From contig BFEA01000339.1 of assembly GCA_003427395.1 (NCBI GenBank), forward strand, positions 278,954 to 305,984: DNA of 27,031 nucleotides, written 5' to 3'. A model generated the notes under the pieces. The model saw nothing but the letters and a program-made list of their open reading frames with translations, was not told the DNA's origin and made no database searches. Below are positions 18,139 to 27,031 of the stretch, piece by piece (positions within the stretch are counted from its first letter, which is position 1; each line of letters begins with the position of its first letter). The position numbers were made by a program, and so were the translations under genes. Source of the stretch: Chara braunii (Eukaryota > Streptophyta > Charophyceae > Charales > Characeae).

Positions 18139-18258
18139 GGCCTCGCTGCACTACTCTCGACATGCACAAAAGACAAAAATCATGGCGATGTATCCTTCCA
18201 TATTCAAGTGGAAGATTCACTCTCGTTTTGCACATTTCGAGAGTAGTGCAGCGAGGCC
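18139..18258. mobile_element. MITE family M3, 120 bp
   Basis: The terminal inverted repeat GGCCTCGCTGCACTACTCTC is perfectly mirrored at the right end. The inner arms carry CATTTCGAGAG and TGCACAAAAGACAAAAAT-type blocks. Other copies are at 25601, 25757 (diverged) and 26163. Confidence 0.9.
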
Positions 18259-18764
18259 CAATGTTGCTCTAAAACAGCATCGCTAGCACTGGAGGGACTG
18301 TGTGTTAAAAAAAAAAAGAAAAAAAGGATGTAGTTTACAAATTACAATAGAACCCCAAGTCACTCCAAGCATGCCTGTCAGACAGTGTCAGTGAGATGGC
18401 AACACAGGTGATCCTCCATGAACCTGCAACGGTCCTCCATCTCCTAAATGGCCTCTGTTTTTGATCCAGCTCATTCTCTCCTCCCTCTGGAGACAAAAGG
18501 TGGGAGGGCTGCAATGGCTTCATCTCCATTCATGTGTCCCTACAACATTGTGGTGCTCAGAAAAAGGTATGGAGGTGACGGCTCTCTGCGGTGCCTGCTC
18601 CCACCCATGTCTGGACTCTGGAGGACTGGCTGCACCTGTGGTGGGAGTGAGTGATAGCCAGAGGGTTCTGGGATTTTCTTAACTGTGACAGCGTTTGGTT
18701 GGGTGCATAAGGTATGACAGACTTTTGGTCACAGGACTTCATTATTACAAGTAGATTGAGTAAG
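18259..18764. other. Possible LINE-derived fragment, otherwise no gene
   Basis: On the plus strand the frame near 18461-18660 reads with Trp/Cys spacing loosely like the LINE zf-RVT segment (W..C..C, then CGGSE). Stops and low similarity prevent a firm call. Confidence 0.35.
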
Positions 18765-18954
18765 AACAGCCATAATGATTTCGTCAAAACGGACATATTA
18801 TATTTTTTGAACGAAATTGAAATTGAGTTTTTGGGCCAAAATCAGGTCCAAATTTTTGGCTCCTGGGGTGTCCCGCGTTCGGATCCAAAAATTTGGACCG
18901 GATTTCGGCCCGTTCAAAAATATATAATATGTCAGTTTTGACGAAATGGCTGTT
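18765..18954. mobile_element. 190-bp MITE with AACAGCCAT..TTTCGTCAAAAC ends
   Basis: The left arm (18765-18812) and right arm (about 18912-18954) are complementary through ACAGCCAT, TTTCGTCAAAAC and the GACATATTATAT block. The core carries a second inverted repeat around CCAAATTTTTGG. No coding is seen. The target duplication is unclear. Confidence 0.82.
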
Positions 18955-19356
18955 TAAAGAGCTGAACAAACAGCAGACAGGTAAAGTAGCACACTTCTTC
19001 AGACTCAGGGCATTCTGGTCACTTTGGTTCGCCAGGAGAGACAGGAGATTCCTGGGACGTCAACCTTCTCTACCTTCTCTGATCTCTACTTTCAAACACT
19101 CTTTACGGTTAGATATTAATTTATGTCTGATTGGATCAGAATCAAGCACACTGCCCCCTGGTTGGAAACGGCCAAGGACCAATTCCAAAAAGTGTGGTCT
19201 TCTCCTTTCAAATGGGCAGAAGTCACCAAGGGTCTAAGATGACATATTCCGATCTCCTCTGGGATCACCCTCCGCTCACTGACAGGCCTTGCTCATCACT
19301 CCCTACTTGACAGCTAATTGCTGAGAGGGCCTGTCTGTTCCCACTTCCTATTCCTA
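18955..19356. other. No gene seen
   Basis: An open frame at 18893-19237 continues out of the MITE. It shows no recognised domain. Confidence 0.45.
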
Positions 19357-19462
19357 TACTTCTGCTTCATAGCCTGACTTCTTCAGACCATTGTCCAGAT
19401 CTACAGTTCTACTTCTGCTTCATAGCCTGACTTCTTCAGACCATTGTCCAGATCTACAGTTC
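19357..19462. repeat. Perfect 53-bp tandem duplication
   Basis: 19357-19409 and 19410-19462 are identical, beginning TACTTCTGCTTCATAGCC. Confidence 0.93.
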
Positions 19463-19536
19463 TAGCTAAGCAAGCCAGGCAATATTCCCAGGCTACTCAT
19501 TGTTGTATTGCTTCAGTGCACTCATTCTGTTTATAC

Positions 19537-19589
19537 GGGACGCTGGACCCGGTTTCCAGCAGGTGCTACTCCCCACCAATAGATTGGAG
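19537..19589 (+). repeat. Dispersed repeat R2 fragment
   Basis: GGGACGCTGGACCCGGTTTC through CACCAATAGATTGGAG. Confidence 0.82.
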
Positions 19590-19746
19590 TCATCCACCGA
19601 GGTGCCTCTATCCTGTTGGTTCTCTTACGACCGCAGGACGGCAGGCATCCACATAATGTTTTGTTAAAAAAAAAAAAAAAAATAATAAAAAAAAATAAAA
19701 ATAAAAAATTGAATGCATCTGGACGTATTTTGCTGGCCAGATGCGT

Positions 19747-21697
19747 TCAAAATATTGGGGGAATGGGCAGTGGTGCAACTAGGCCCCAAGTCTCCCTGCC
19801 ATGCTGGGCGGGCAAAATCCTCCAGTAGATTTTTGTGTGGTATAAGTCAGTGCTTTGGCCCCTGAGCAGGACGGCCTTCCAATCACTTAGGTCTAGAGTA
19901 GCAGCCTTTCTTTGGGGAGGAGATGATGACCGTGCAAACGTCATCAGTAGGGTGGCATGGGAATCTGTTATACAACCAAAACAGGCTGGAGGCCTGGGCA
20001 TTATCGACCCCACGACACAAGTCCAGGCGCTCCGTCTTAAATGGTTGAAGACTTTGATCTTCTCCCCGGACAGTCCTTGGCAACCCCTCGCCCTGGAACA
20101 TATTTCCCGGTTGGCCCCGCCGGCCCCTCCTGAGGTTAGCCCGCTTACATGGTTAGAGGACCGCTATTAGTCAATCCCACGCAAGATTTACGGGCAGACA
20201 ACAGATAAATTTTGGCCTTCACTACTAAAGAGTTGGCGCAGGCTCCCCCTCCCTGAAAAACAGACGCCAACAAGGTGGGAGGAAGTGTACCGACAACCGC
20301 TTTTCGGTAACCGGTGGATTACCCCCCATCATGGGCAGATTTTGAACAGCTCCGCTGCCCCTTGGAAGGGATGGCTGAAGAATGGGATACTCCGTGTCGG
20401 GCACCTGTGGAACCATGAGAGGAAAGACTGGAAAACAGCAACCCAGCTTCAAAGCACCCTCCGTTACTGTCATCATACAGAGAAGCACCTGGAAACAATC
20501 ATTGAAGCACTCCCTCTTGCCTGGTATAAGATACTTAAACGCGGCCCCACCTTGGAGGAAAGGGACTGGGTCGCTATACCAGGGGATACGACACGGATAG
20601 GCCGGATCCACCGGGTGCGGGTATCAGATGTGTTGGTGGAATATTATGCCATTGGACCAAGGGGGAGGCTTCTTGGTTGCCGCAGCCTCTTTGAATGGCG
20701 GGAAAAAACCGAGGTGTTCCGAGTACGGGTGCTACAGGAGGGACAGGACACCACAGTCTTCTGCCCCCAAACACCAATAAACAAGCTGCCCATAGACCCT
20801 GAAGAATGGCAATGGCAGACATCCCGGGGAACAGCAATGGCGTCTGGAAAGAGAGTCCACCTTAACACCATATCTGTCAAATCCATGTTCAAGATGCTCA
20901 GACCCAAGAGAGTGTTAAGGGACTGAATCAACGACAGGTGGGCCCAGCATCTGAACATGGATCGGTCTCTCCTCAGGCCAATCAAATGGTTCAATGGAAG
21001 CAAAGCGAGACCGGCCAAAATCACATCATTACAATGGCAGATCGCCCATCGATGCCTGCCGACAAATGCCTGGTTAATTGACCACACTCACCTGGAACAA
21101 AAAGGAATATCACTCCCGTGGTGCATCCGATGCTCATTCGCCTTCCCAATGCAAAAACGAAACGAAACCATCGAGCACATCTTTATGCAACGCCCGGTGG
21201 CCTTACTAACATGGCAGCGGTGGGACCGCATCTGGAGGAAAATGGTACCGGACATACCCTGGCCATGGTCCTGGCAAGCCATACTGACAGGGCATTGCCC
21301 AGCACTAGGAAGCACCCCTACCTAGGCCAGCAACCTGTACAGCTTGGGTAGACGATCTGTCCTATGGGCACTTTGGTGGCAGCGCTGCCTCTTAGTCTTG
21401 GAGGGGGTTAAAATCGAGGGTCCCGAATTGACAGGGCAAATAAAGGAGCTGGTACAATTGGAGCTGAGGCGTAGATGGCGGGACCTTAAACCACAGTTAG
21501 ACATTTATTAGACAGTCCAGGATACTAAGAGGGCCATTACCGGTTTCTGTGGGGACTGGCTAGGGGGGGATCGAGGAGGGTGGATGGCTCAATTGAATGG
21601 ACAGGGGATCAGGCCGTCAGAACAGGACAAGAAGTCCCGAGGGACTGTAGACTTGTTTTTAATGATTGGACCAACATTGACCCATCCTTCCCGATGA
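19747..21697 (+). pseudogene. LINE-B: C-terminal half of an L1-like ORF2, nonsense lesions only
   Basis: One reading frame runs the whole length. Its start matches the end of the reverse transcriptase region (LWPLSRTAFQSLRSRVAAFL, WGG, then ISRVAW, QPKQAGGLGI and ALRLKWLK), followed by a long linker. The zf-RVT knuckle comes next (C-x2-C in WCIRCSF, ETIEHIF, then RPVA where a Cys is usual). A basic tail follows (ELRRRWRDLKPQL). The frame is interrupted only by stops at 19826 (TAG), 20168 (TAG), 20924 (TGA), 21323 (TAG) and 21509 (TAG), with no frameshift across almost 2 kb. The endonuclease and most of the polymerase domain are missing upstream. No poly(A) tail was found, so the 3' end is uncertain. 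The element is non-functional. Confidence 0.88.
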
Positions 21698-22186
21698 GAC
21701 CCCCGTCTGAGTTCCTGGACCCATTCCCCCCCACCCTCTGGCCCTGATGGAAGTGGTTACCTAACCCTGATACAATAGTGGATCAGATATGAGTGAGACA
21801 AGCCACACCGGTGCCCCCCAGGGTAGTGCTTATCGCTTGGTTTTAATACATATCAACTGCCCTTCCCCCGGTGCCCCCCGGAGGATGACCGCATTAACAT
21901 AAGACGATACACGCTACTCAAGAGCCAAGACTGCTGAAAACAAGGAACCAGACGAGCAAGATGAAGTCCGACGCCCAGCAGCAGGGTGAAGAGGTTTCTG
22001 AAACAGGGGTTACTGGTGTAGCGGTTGGGTAGCAGCAGCTCAGGATACCTCCTGCTCAGTCAATCCCCTGGATCCCAGGGCAATCAATGCTGGCAGGAAT
22101 CTGACTCAAGCCTCCTTCTGGCTTCTCATATTCATCCCATATTCCTCAGATTTTCTCCAAATACACTCTGAAATACTTCTGTATAT
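21698..22186. other. No gene; possibly LINE-B 3' flank
   Basis: Directly follows the last LINE-B stop and may be its 3' UTR (for example two GGTGCCCCCC motifs at about 21813 and 21872). No poly(A) marks an end. Confidence 0.45.
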
Positions 22187-22239
22187 GGGACGCTGGACCC
22201 GGTTTCCAGCAGGTGATGCTCCCCACCAATAGATGGAGC
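22187..22239 (+). repeat. Dispersed repeat R2 fragment next to an adapter junction
   Basis: GGGACGCTGGACCCGGTTTC through CACCAATAGATGGAG, 21 bp before the sequencing adapter at 22260. Confidence 0.82.
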
Positions 22240-22259
22240 CTCTCCCTAAGTGCTAGTGG

Positions 22260-22297
22260 CTGTCTCTTATACACATCTAGATGTGTATAAGAGACAG
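22260..22297. other. Nextera mate-pair junction adapter (assembly artefact)
   Basis: Two head-to-head 19-bp Tn5 mosaic ends: CTGTCTCTTATACACATCT at 22260-22278, then its complement at 22279-22297. This exact 38-bp palindrome is the circularisation adapter of Nextera mate-pair libraries. Sequence to the left and right may come from loci kilobases apart. Confidence 0.97.
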
Positions 22298-22384
22298 CAC
22301 TTACCCTGTCTTGCCCCTCTGACCACGATTCAAATTTCCCATAAAACCCTGGTGTCGGTTGGGCCTGAGGCCCCAGGGGCACGG
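22298..22384. mobile_element. MITE with CACTTACCCTG ends, right end lost
   Basis: The left end and interior (AATTTCCCATAAAA, GGTGTCGGTTGGGCCTGAGG) match the two complete copies at 22429 and 22588. The terminal CAGGGTAAGTG is missing. Confidence 0.8.
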
Positions 22385-22428
22385 TAGCTGTAATTTCCAT
22401 TATGTTGCGTCACGCCCCTCCTACGGCC

Positions 22429-22526
22429 CACTTACCCTGTCTTGCCCCTCTGACCACGATTCAAATTTCCCATAAAAACCGGGTGTCGGTTGGGCCTGAG
22501 GACCCAGGGGCACGGCAGGGTAAGTG
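22429..22526. mobile_element. 98-bp MITE with CACTTACCCTG ends
   Basis: Perfect 11-bp terminal inverted repeat (CACTTACCCTG / CAGGGTAAGTG). Same length as the next copy. Confidence 0.88.
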
Positions 22527-22587
22527 ATTCGTAGGAGAGCGGCTGCGCAAAATAATGGAAATTACAGGGGTGCCAGACAAATTTTCC

Positions 22588-22685
22588 CACTTACCCTGTT
22601 GTGCCCCTCTGGACACGGGTCAAATTTCCCATAAAACCCTGGTGTCGGTTGGGCCTGAGGGCCCAGGGGCATGGCAGGGTAAGTG
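22588..22685. mobile_element. 98-bp MITE with CACTTACCCTG ends
   Basis: Perfect 11-bp inverted ends. The flanking block TAATGGAAATTACAGGGGT lies both before it (22554) and after it (22713). This suggests a larger duplicated unit of about 160 bp containing MITE plus flank. Confidence 0.88.
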
Positions 22686-22739
22686 GTCCGACGGAGCTGC
22701 GCGACCCAAACTAATGGAAATTACAGGGGTTCCAGACAA

Positions 22740-22818
22740 ATTTTCACAAAAACAAAAAGGAAAGAAAGAAGGAAAAAAAAAAAAAAAAAAAGAAGAAGAA
22801 GAAGAAGAAGGAGAAGAA

Positions 22819-22877
<59 letters not shown>

Positions 22878-22922
22878 AAAAAAAGGAAAAAAAAAAAGAA
22901 AAAAAAAAAAAAAAAAAAAAGG
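22740..22922. repeat. A/AAG-rich tract with (GCA)n
   Basis: A run of 17 GCA triplets at about 22820-22872 lies between AAG- and A-rich stretches. The frames reading poly-Ala, poly-Ser or poly-Cys are by-products. Confidence 0.93.
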
Positions 22923-22936
22923 TTGAATGGGCTAAT

Positions 22937-23038
22937 GTCTTCACCCGAATAGAAAACCAGCTCATTATCACTGTATCTAGACTGGAAGTTGCACCAAATA
23001 CAGCTATAATGTCTGGATGTTCTATTTGGGTGAAGACG
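22937..23038. mobile_element. MITE family M2, diverged copy
   Basis: GTCTTCACCC at the left and GGGTGAAGAC at the right, with the interior CACCAAATACAGCTATAAT block shared with 16217. Confidence 0.75.
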
Positions 23039-23969
23039 GGTAGGAGGTGGTCACAGGAGTTCGGGCATCGTGCCGCGACAAACGCCACCATCCGGAATGA
23101 ATCTGATCACGGCAGTGGTCCAGGTACAGTCAGAATGTTCGCAAATGGCGAGTGGTGCTTGCTGCTCCGCCCGACGGGCATATAGGAACGGCATATACTG
23201 GCACTGGTATTGTCCGGAAAGAATCTGGTCGTTATTGGCGTTAGATAGATCCTGCCAAGAATTCCAAGTGTGAGGATGCCCATGCAGTGTTGACTTTTTT
23301 TTCCCCGGAACCGACAATCTTGGCCAGATTCAGACGGAAAATGCCTTGAGCTAATGAAAAACGATAGATCCTGCTAGGAATTCCTACGGTAAGGATGCCT
23401 TTCAAGTATGACTTTGGGCGTCATTAGACACTCCTCGGGGACGCGAAATCCCCAAGGAATTGTTCTTTCCGCCTATCCTCCGGGATGCAATCCGAAAAAT
23501 AAAAGTGAAAACACTAGTAAGGAAATTCCTCGGGCATCAAGAATTTCCCCAGCCATTTCTTCCTTGCGCCCAAGCGAGGTCCCTTGGGCACAAGGAATCC
23601 GCTTTTCACGGAGAGGAGAGGGCACACGGGTAGATAGACTTTAGAGCCGAGAACCTGGATAGTGGCGGCACCCTATTGGCTGAAGCCTGAAGGCCTGAAG
23701 CACAACTGTTTTTTTTTCCTTTTCTTTTCTTTTTCTGACATCAGTCTTAGGAAATCTCCTCGGGCCACATCCCCAGGACAGGTGGAACAAAGAGCCCAAA
23801 TTTCCTTTTGAGCCATTAGGAATCTTTCCTATTGCCTGAGGATTTCAATAGGAGTCACTGTGTCCAACGGCGCCCTTTCTCCCCAAAACCCACAATCACG
23901 CCCAGACATCTGCCCGGTTTGCCAGATTAAAAGGCCGAGAGGTAAGCAAACCGGACTGGGAACAGAAGC
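23039..23969. other. No gene; diverged 120-bp-spaced repeat
   Basis: GATAGATCCTGC(C/T)A(A/G)GAATTCC..GAGGATGCC..GACTTT recurs at 23244-23295 and 23364-23415. Several CCTCGGG and CCCCAAGGAAT motifs are scattered from 23430 to 23780. No domain was recognised. Confidence 0.5.
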
Positions 23970-24991
23970 GGCGGGCCCTGAAACGTCTTCCAAAGGGCGG
24001 CAAGTCTGCTTTGGATGCAATCATTACAGGTGATACCCTCGGCCCAGTGGTTAGCGGCCAGGGGAATGAACATTTTGGAGAAATGCTCTCGGTGTAAATG
24101 GGGATGGGAATCCAACTCCCACGTCTGGGTTCACTCTCCACTGGCAGACGAAATTTGGCAATGGTGGTGCCACCTGTGGAACGAGATCGTCAACAACGAG
24201 TTTGAGTGGACGGATGACTGGGTCCTGTTCGGACTATGGCCTACTAAGGATTCTGTTCTCTTCACGGGCTGGGGGTATGTAGCCCTGGCGTGCAGAGGGG
24301 TTATCATGCAGGAAATACGGAGAGCCAGGAATACTCTAATCTTCAAACTTTAAGGGGAAAAGACCCCCCCTCTGCAACAACGACTGTCACAGCAGATTCG
24401 CAACAATATCCGCCTCCGCCTGGTGATAAGGGCAGACTGGAAGACCCGGGCTTGCGAAGGCAAGGGGCTAGCCTGGTTTGGGAAAGCATGGGCCAGAACA
24501 AACCAAATGGCGTCTGTAACAGAAGACATAATTTTTTTTTTTTCTCTTTTTTTTTTTTTTGGGTGAAGATGGAAAGTTGGTAATTGCCAAATGGCTCAAA
24601 CCTCAAGTTGGTAATTGCCAAATGGCTCAAACCTCCATGAAGGAAGGAACACCCGTTGGACAAAAGCTAGGCAGGCTTGGACGAGATGGCGATCTTACTC
24701 AGCGGTCGGTCTAGATGTCTTTGTGCTTGGTTCAGCTAAGGCTTAGCCCCCTTTTTTCTCTATGCTTCAAAGTTTAATTTTGGAAAGTGGTTTTACGATG
24801 GGACGCTGGACCCGGTTTTCGGCAGTTTGTTGAGAAGTTACTTTAAGCAGTTGATGATGGAGCTATGCTGAGCCTCGGAAGGGAAACTGGCTGAGGCTGC
24901 CGATAACCCCGGGTTGAATTGTGAGGTCCCCGGCCCCGTCCCATTGGGTTTTTGCAATATATTTACAAGCTTTCCAAAAAAAAAAAAAAAA
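23970..24991 (+). pseudogene. LINE-C: L1-like 3' end with poly(A)
   Basis: The frame reads LLWMQSLQVIPSAQWLAARG, then a C-x2-C knuckle (KCSRCKWG), SHVWVHSPLADEIWQWW, and a Trp-rich tail ending RRARNTLIFKL. After an in-frame TAA at 24351 it continues as a plausible basic C-terminus (LQQRLSQQIRNN) to about 24530. A His stands where the last knuckle Cys is expected. The 3' UTR contains GGTTGAATTGTGAGGTCC like LINE-A and ends with an A run at about 24976-24991. An R2 fragment lies within it at 24800-24826. Heavily 5'-truncated and dead. Confidence 0.82.
24574..24635. repeat. Perfect 31-bp tandem duplication
   Basis: 24574-24604 and 24605-24635 are identical, starting AAGTTGGTAATTGCC. They lie inside the 3' part of LINE-C. 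Confidence 0.92.
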
Positions 24992-25600
24992 ACAATCACA
25001 CCCAGATTCAGCCCGAAAATGCATGAGGGTATACGCCATCGTTTTTTTTTTCTTTTTTTTTGGTCTTTTTTTTTGTTTTGTTTTTTGGTTCTCTTGTATT
25101 ATTTTAGGAACCATCTTTTTTTTTTCCTCTTTTTTTTTGGGGAACCATCTTGACATGTGACTTCTCGCCTTTTGTCCTTTTTTTTTTTTGCCCCCTCCCT
25201 TTTATATGCCCACTGGTCTCTAAAGATTTTGTACATGTGGACGATATCCATTTTATTTTGCATTTTTTATTTTTCCTGGAACGATGAAATGTTTCCACGC
25301 CACAAGACCACATGATCACGCATCCCTTTTCTTAAAAACAAATAAAATAAAAAGTAGTATTACGATTTATTTTTTTTTAATTATTTTTTCAATCAAGTAG
25401 CAGCTTTATTATTATTTTTGTTTGCAGCTTATATTATAAAAGTAATTGAATGAGGCCGGAATCCCTCAACATGTATTACGAATTTAAGAAGTATGCTTGC
25501 ACAAAAGACAAAGTTTATGGCCTCACCGCATTACTGACCAAATGCAGAAATGACAAATTTTATGGCCAGCCATGTATCTTTGCATGCTCTGAAGGAACAT
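24992..25600. other. No gene; T- and A-rich sequence
   Basis: Many T runs between 25040 and 25190 and AT-rich sequence to 25440. A frame starting at 25450 has no recognised domain and runs into MITE sequence. Confidence 0.55.
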
Positions 25601-25732
25601 TGGCCTCCCTGCACTACTCTGGGATTCTCCGAATGTGCAAAATGAGACTGAATCCACCCCTAGAACATGGAAAGATACACTGCAGCCATCTTTTTTGTCT
25701 TTTATGCATGTGGAGAGTAGTGCAGCGAGGGC
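25601..25732. mobile_element. MITE family M3, diverged copy
   Basis: Left GGCCTCCCTGCACTACTCT, right AGAGTAGTGCAGCGAGGGC, with the interior AACATGGAAAGATACAC and TTTTTTGTCTTTTATGCATG blocks. Confidence 0.82.
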
Positions 25733-25756
25733 AATTCATCATCATTTTGCACATTT

Positions 25757-25882
25757 GGGGCATAGCCACACCACAGTGACTCTGGAAATGTGCAAAATGA
25801 GAACGAACTTGCCGTTAGAAAATGTCCAGATGCACCCTCCACATTTTTTGCCTTTTCACATTTCAAGAGTGGTATGGCTAGG
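25757..25882. mobile_element. MITE related to M3, more diverged
   Basis: Inverted ends around GGCATAGCCACACCAC and GTGGTATGGCTAGGCCC, with M3-like AATGTGCAAAATGAGA and CACATTTTTTGCC blocks. It lies 24 bp after the previous element. Confidence 0.7.
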
Positions 25883-26045
25883 CCCTTGGTGAGTGGTGCC
25901 CTGAGGCCGTAAGAGCACATGCTGTCTCTTATACACATCTAGATGTGTATAAGAGACAGGGTCCACATTTTTTGCCTTTTCACATTTCAAGAGTGGTATG
26001 GCTAGGCCCTTGGTGAGTGGTGCCCTGAGGCCGTAAGAGCACATG
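25839..26045. repeat. 83-bp exact duplication on both sides of an adapter
   Basis: 25839-25921 and 25963-26045 are identical and separated only by the adapter and a few bases. This is best explained by one locus read twice through a junction read, not by a genomic duplication. Confidence 0.93.
25922..25959. other. Nextera mate-pair junction adapter (assembly artefact)
   Basis: Same 38-bp double mosaic end as at 22260: CTGTCTCTTATACACATCT (25922-25940) followed by its complement (25941-25959). Confidence 0.97.
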
Positions 26046-26162
26046 ATTGTCACATACGTTCTCTGGACCTTCACTGAGTTGTCATGTCCGAACGGGATCC
26101 CGACACCTGTGACATACTACCGGCCGACAGGCGACGGGAAAGGATTTAAAATGCATATGGCC

Positions 26163-26280
26163 ATCGCTGCACTACTCTCGAAGTGTGCAAAACGAGAGTG
26201 AATCTTCCGCTAGAATATGGAAAGATACACGGCCAATATTTTTGTCTTTTGTGCATGTAGAGAGTAGTGCAGCGAGGCCT
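26163..26280. mobile_element. MITE family M3, 118 bp
   Basis: Left CGCTGCACTACTCTCGAAG, right AGAGTAGTGCAGCGAGGCCT. The interior matches 18139 in inverted orientation (GAGAGTGAATCTTCC, TTTTTGTCTTTTGTGCATG). Confidence 0.88.
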
Positions 26281-26354
26281 CATCTGTGTGTCACATGTGC
26301 ATGCTGTTTTTTTCTTCAATTATGGCATTTTTAATGAAGGCATAGACAGGGAGC

Positions 26355-26553
26355 ATTTTGAATGGATGAAGACTATTCTACAGGTCCAGATGCATTCAAA
26401 ATCAGGTCTTGGTCCGACGCCAACATTTAGAATGGATGAGCACTACTCTACAGGTCCAGATGCATTCAAAATCTTGGCGAATGGCCAGTGGCTCAGTGCA
26501 ACTCGGCCTCCTCTCCATCCGCCAAGATTTGTGAATGCATCTGGTCCTGCTCA
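26355..26553. repeat. Tandem and inverted copies of a CAGGTCCAGATGCATTCAAAA block
   Basis: GAATGGATGA..CTACAGGTCCAGATGCATTC occurs directly twice (about 26360-26402 and 26432-26473). From 26452 to 26553 it forms an inverted repeat whose right arm reads CGCCAAGATTTGTGAATGCA. A related arm occurs at about 19710-19770, so this is another small foldback family. Confidence 0.75.
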
Positions 26554-27031
26554 GAAGTCCATATATTTGTTTTTTTTTTGTTTTTGGGCCTTTGGAATGG
26601 ATGACCACTAGTACCTTTACCGCGTGGGAAAATAGCGGGCCTTGGGTGGGCCCCCGACCTTTTCGACGGCCGCCAATCAGATTTACAGCCCATGACCGGG
26701 GTATAGCCTGTTGGAGTATCTGTAAATGTTGTTGTTGGTGCCAAAGTCCTGTGAGCTTAGCACTAAGTTGCCCATTTGGTTTCCAGACGCGCTGAGCGCG
26801 CGTTCGCGTTCAAACGCCGGTGCCGCGTTCAATCGCTTTTAAACGTGCCACGTGCCACGTGGCGCGAAAAAATTGAATGCGGTCCCAGTTCACGCATGCG
26901 CGCCGGGGGCTACGGGGTGGAGGGCGGCGTTCTTCGAAATGTGACAAAGAGAAAGAAAAGGCTGCCATGCCCCAGCCACCCCCGCCCTAACCCTGGTGAC
27001 CCGCCCGCAAGTCGGTCCAGCCCCGCCCCCT
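26554..27031. other. No gene; GTTCAA-motif fragment and GC-rich end
   Basis: 26785-26870 has CGCGTTCGCGTTCAAACG-type motifs and a nested CACGTG palindrome, resembling a terminus of the MULE-like MITEs; its other end was not found. The last 130 bases are GC-rich. No coding region was recognised. Confidence 0.5.

Larger units (their letters stand above)
18008..18362. repeat. Direct repeat of about 40 bp, flanking two mobile pieces
   Basis: GGATGTAGTTTACA..TTACAATAGAACCCCA..GTCA occurs at 18013-18048 and at 18328-18362. Between the copies lie an R2 fragment, an M3 MITE and an A-rich run. It may be a duplication caused by insertion or recombination. Confidence 0.7.

Noticed and set aside
22260-22297. 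A natural 38-bp palindromic Tn5-like element
   Set aside because: It matches the synthetic Nextera double mosaic end exactly and recurs at 25922. Contamination by library adapter is far more likely.
22298-22922. CRISPR-like regular repeats
   Set aside because: Repeats are MITEs with inverted ends and unequal spacing, in a eukaryotic context.
22555-23091. Poly-Ala, poly-Ser or poly-Cys proteins
   Set aside because: Frames through (GCA)n and A-rich tracts inside repeat DNA.

Overview
This window looks like non-genic DNA from a large, repeat-rich nuclear genome. I see no intact protein-coding gene. It holds degraded non-LTR retrotransposon (LINE) 3' ends, many short inverted-repeat elements (MITEs), microsatellites, gap Ns and one dead intronless gene copy. 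The LINE C-termini carry the zinc-knuckle 'zf-RVT' type of domain common in plant L1-like elements. The pseudogene is closest, from memory, to plant-type UCH-L3 ubiquitin hydrolases. A land plant or streptophyte alga is my best guess for the host, but this is inference. Two Nextera mate-pair junction adapters (22260-22297 and 25922-25959) were left in the assembly, so contiguity across them should not be trusted.

Layout. 1-410: rearranged pieces of a hammerhead-ribozyme repeat with (TA)n hairpins. 411-8400: mostly unrecognised DNA with foldback elements, a degenerate 25-bp minisatellite (3664-3894), a CAT-rich region with a diverged duplication (about 4270-5880) and several dispersed repeat fragments. 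8529-9559: an unrecognised open frame split by a 563-bp MULE-like MITE with a perfect 9-bp target duplication. 9939-11562: the most interesting locus, a tandem array with about 408-bp spacing carrying two type III hammerhead ribozymes; one has an intact core and stems, the other is slightly decayed. A second MULE-like MITE sits inside the array. 11573-12312: a third, diverged member of that MITE group. 12330-13974: LINE-A, with a near-pure poly(T) insertion in its 3' UTR. 14036-17074: gap Ns, microsatellites and a dense MITE cluster. 17250-17928: UCH-L3-like processed pseudogene. 18064-19600: MITEs and a perfect 53-bp tandem duplication. 19747-21697: LINE-B, one frame with only nonsense lesions. 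22187-23038: MITEs and the first adapter. 23970-24991: LINE-C, ending in poly(A). 25601-27031: MITE cluster with the second adapter.

How the parts relate. The LINEs are a plausible source of the retrotransposition machinery behind the intronless UCH copy and the poly(T) insertions. The hammerhead repeat resembles retrozymes: small non-autonomous repeats whose transcripts self-cleave into unit-length RNAs that can circularise. A transcript of this array would be predicted to release a 408-nt monomer (10894-11301) if both ribozymes were active.
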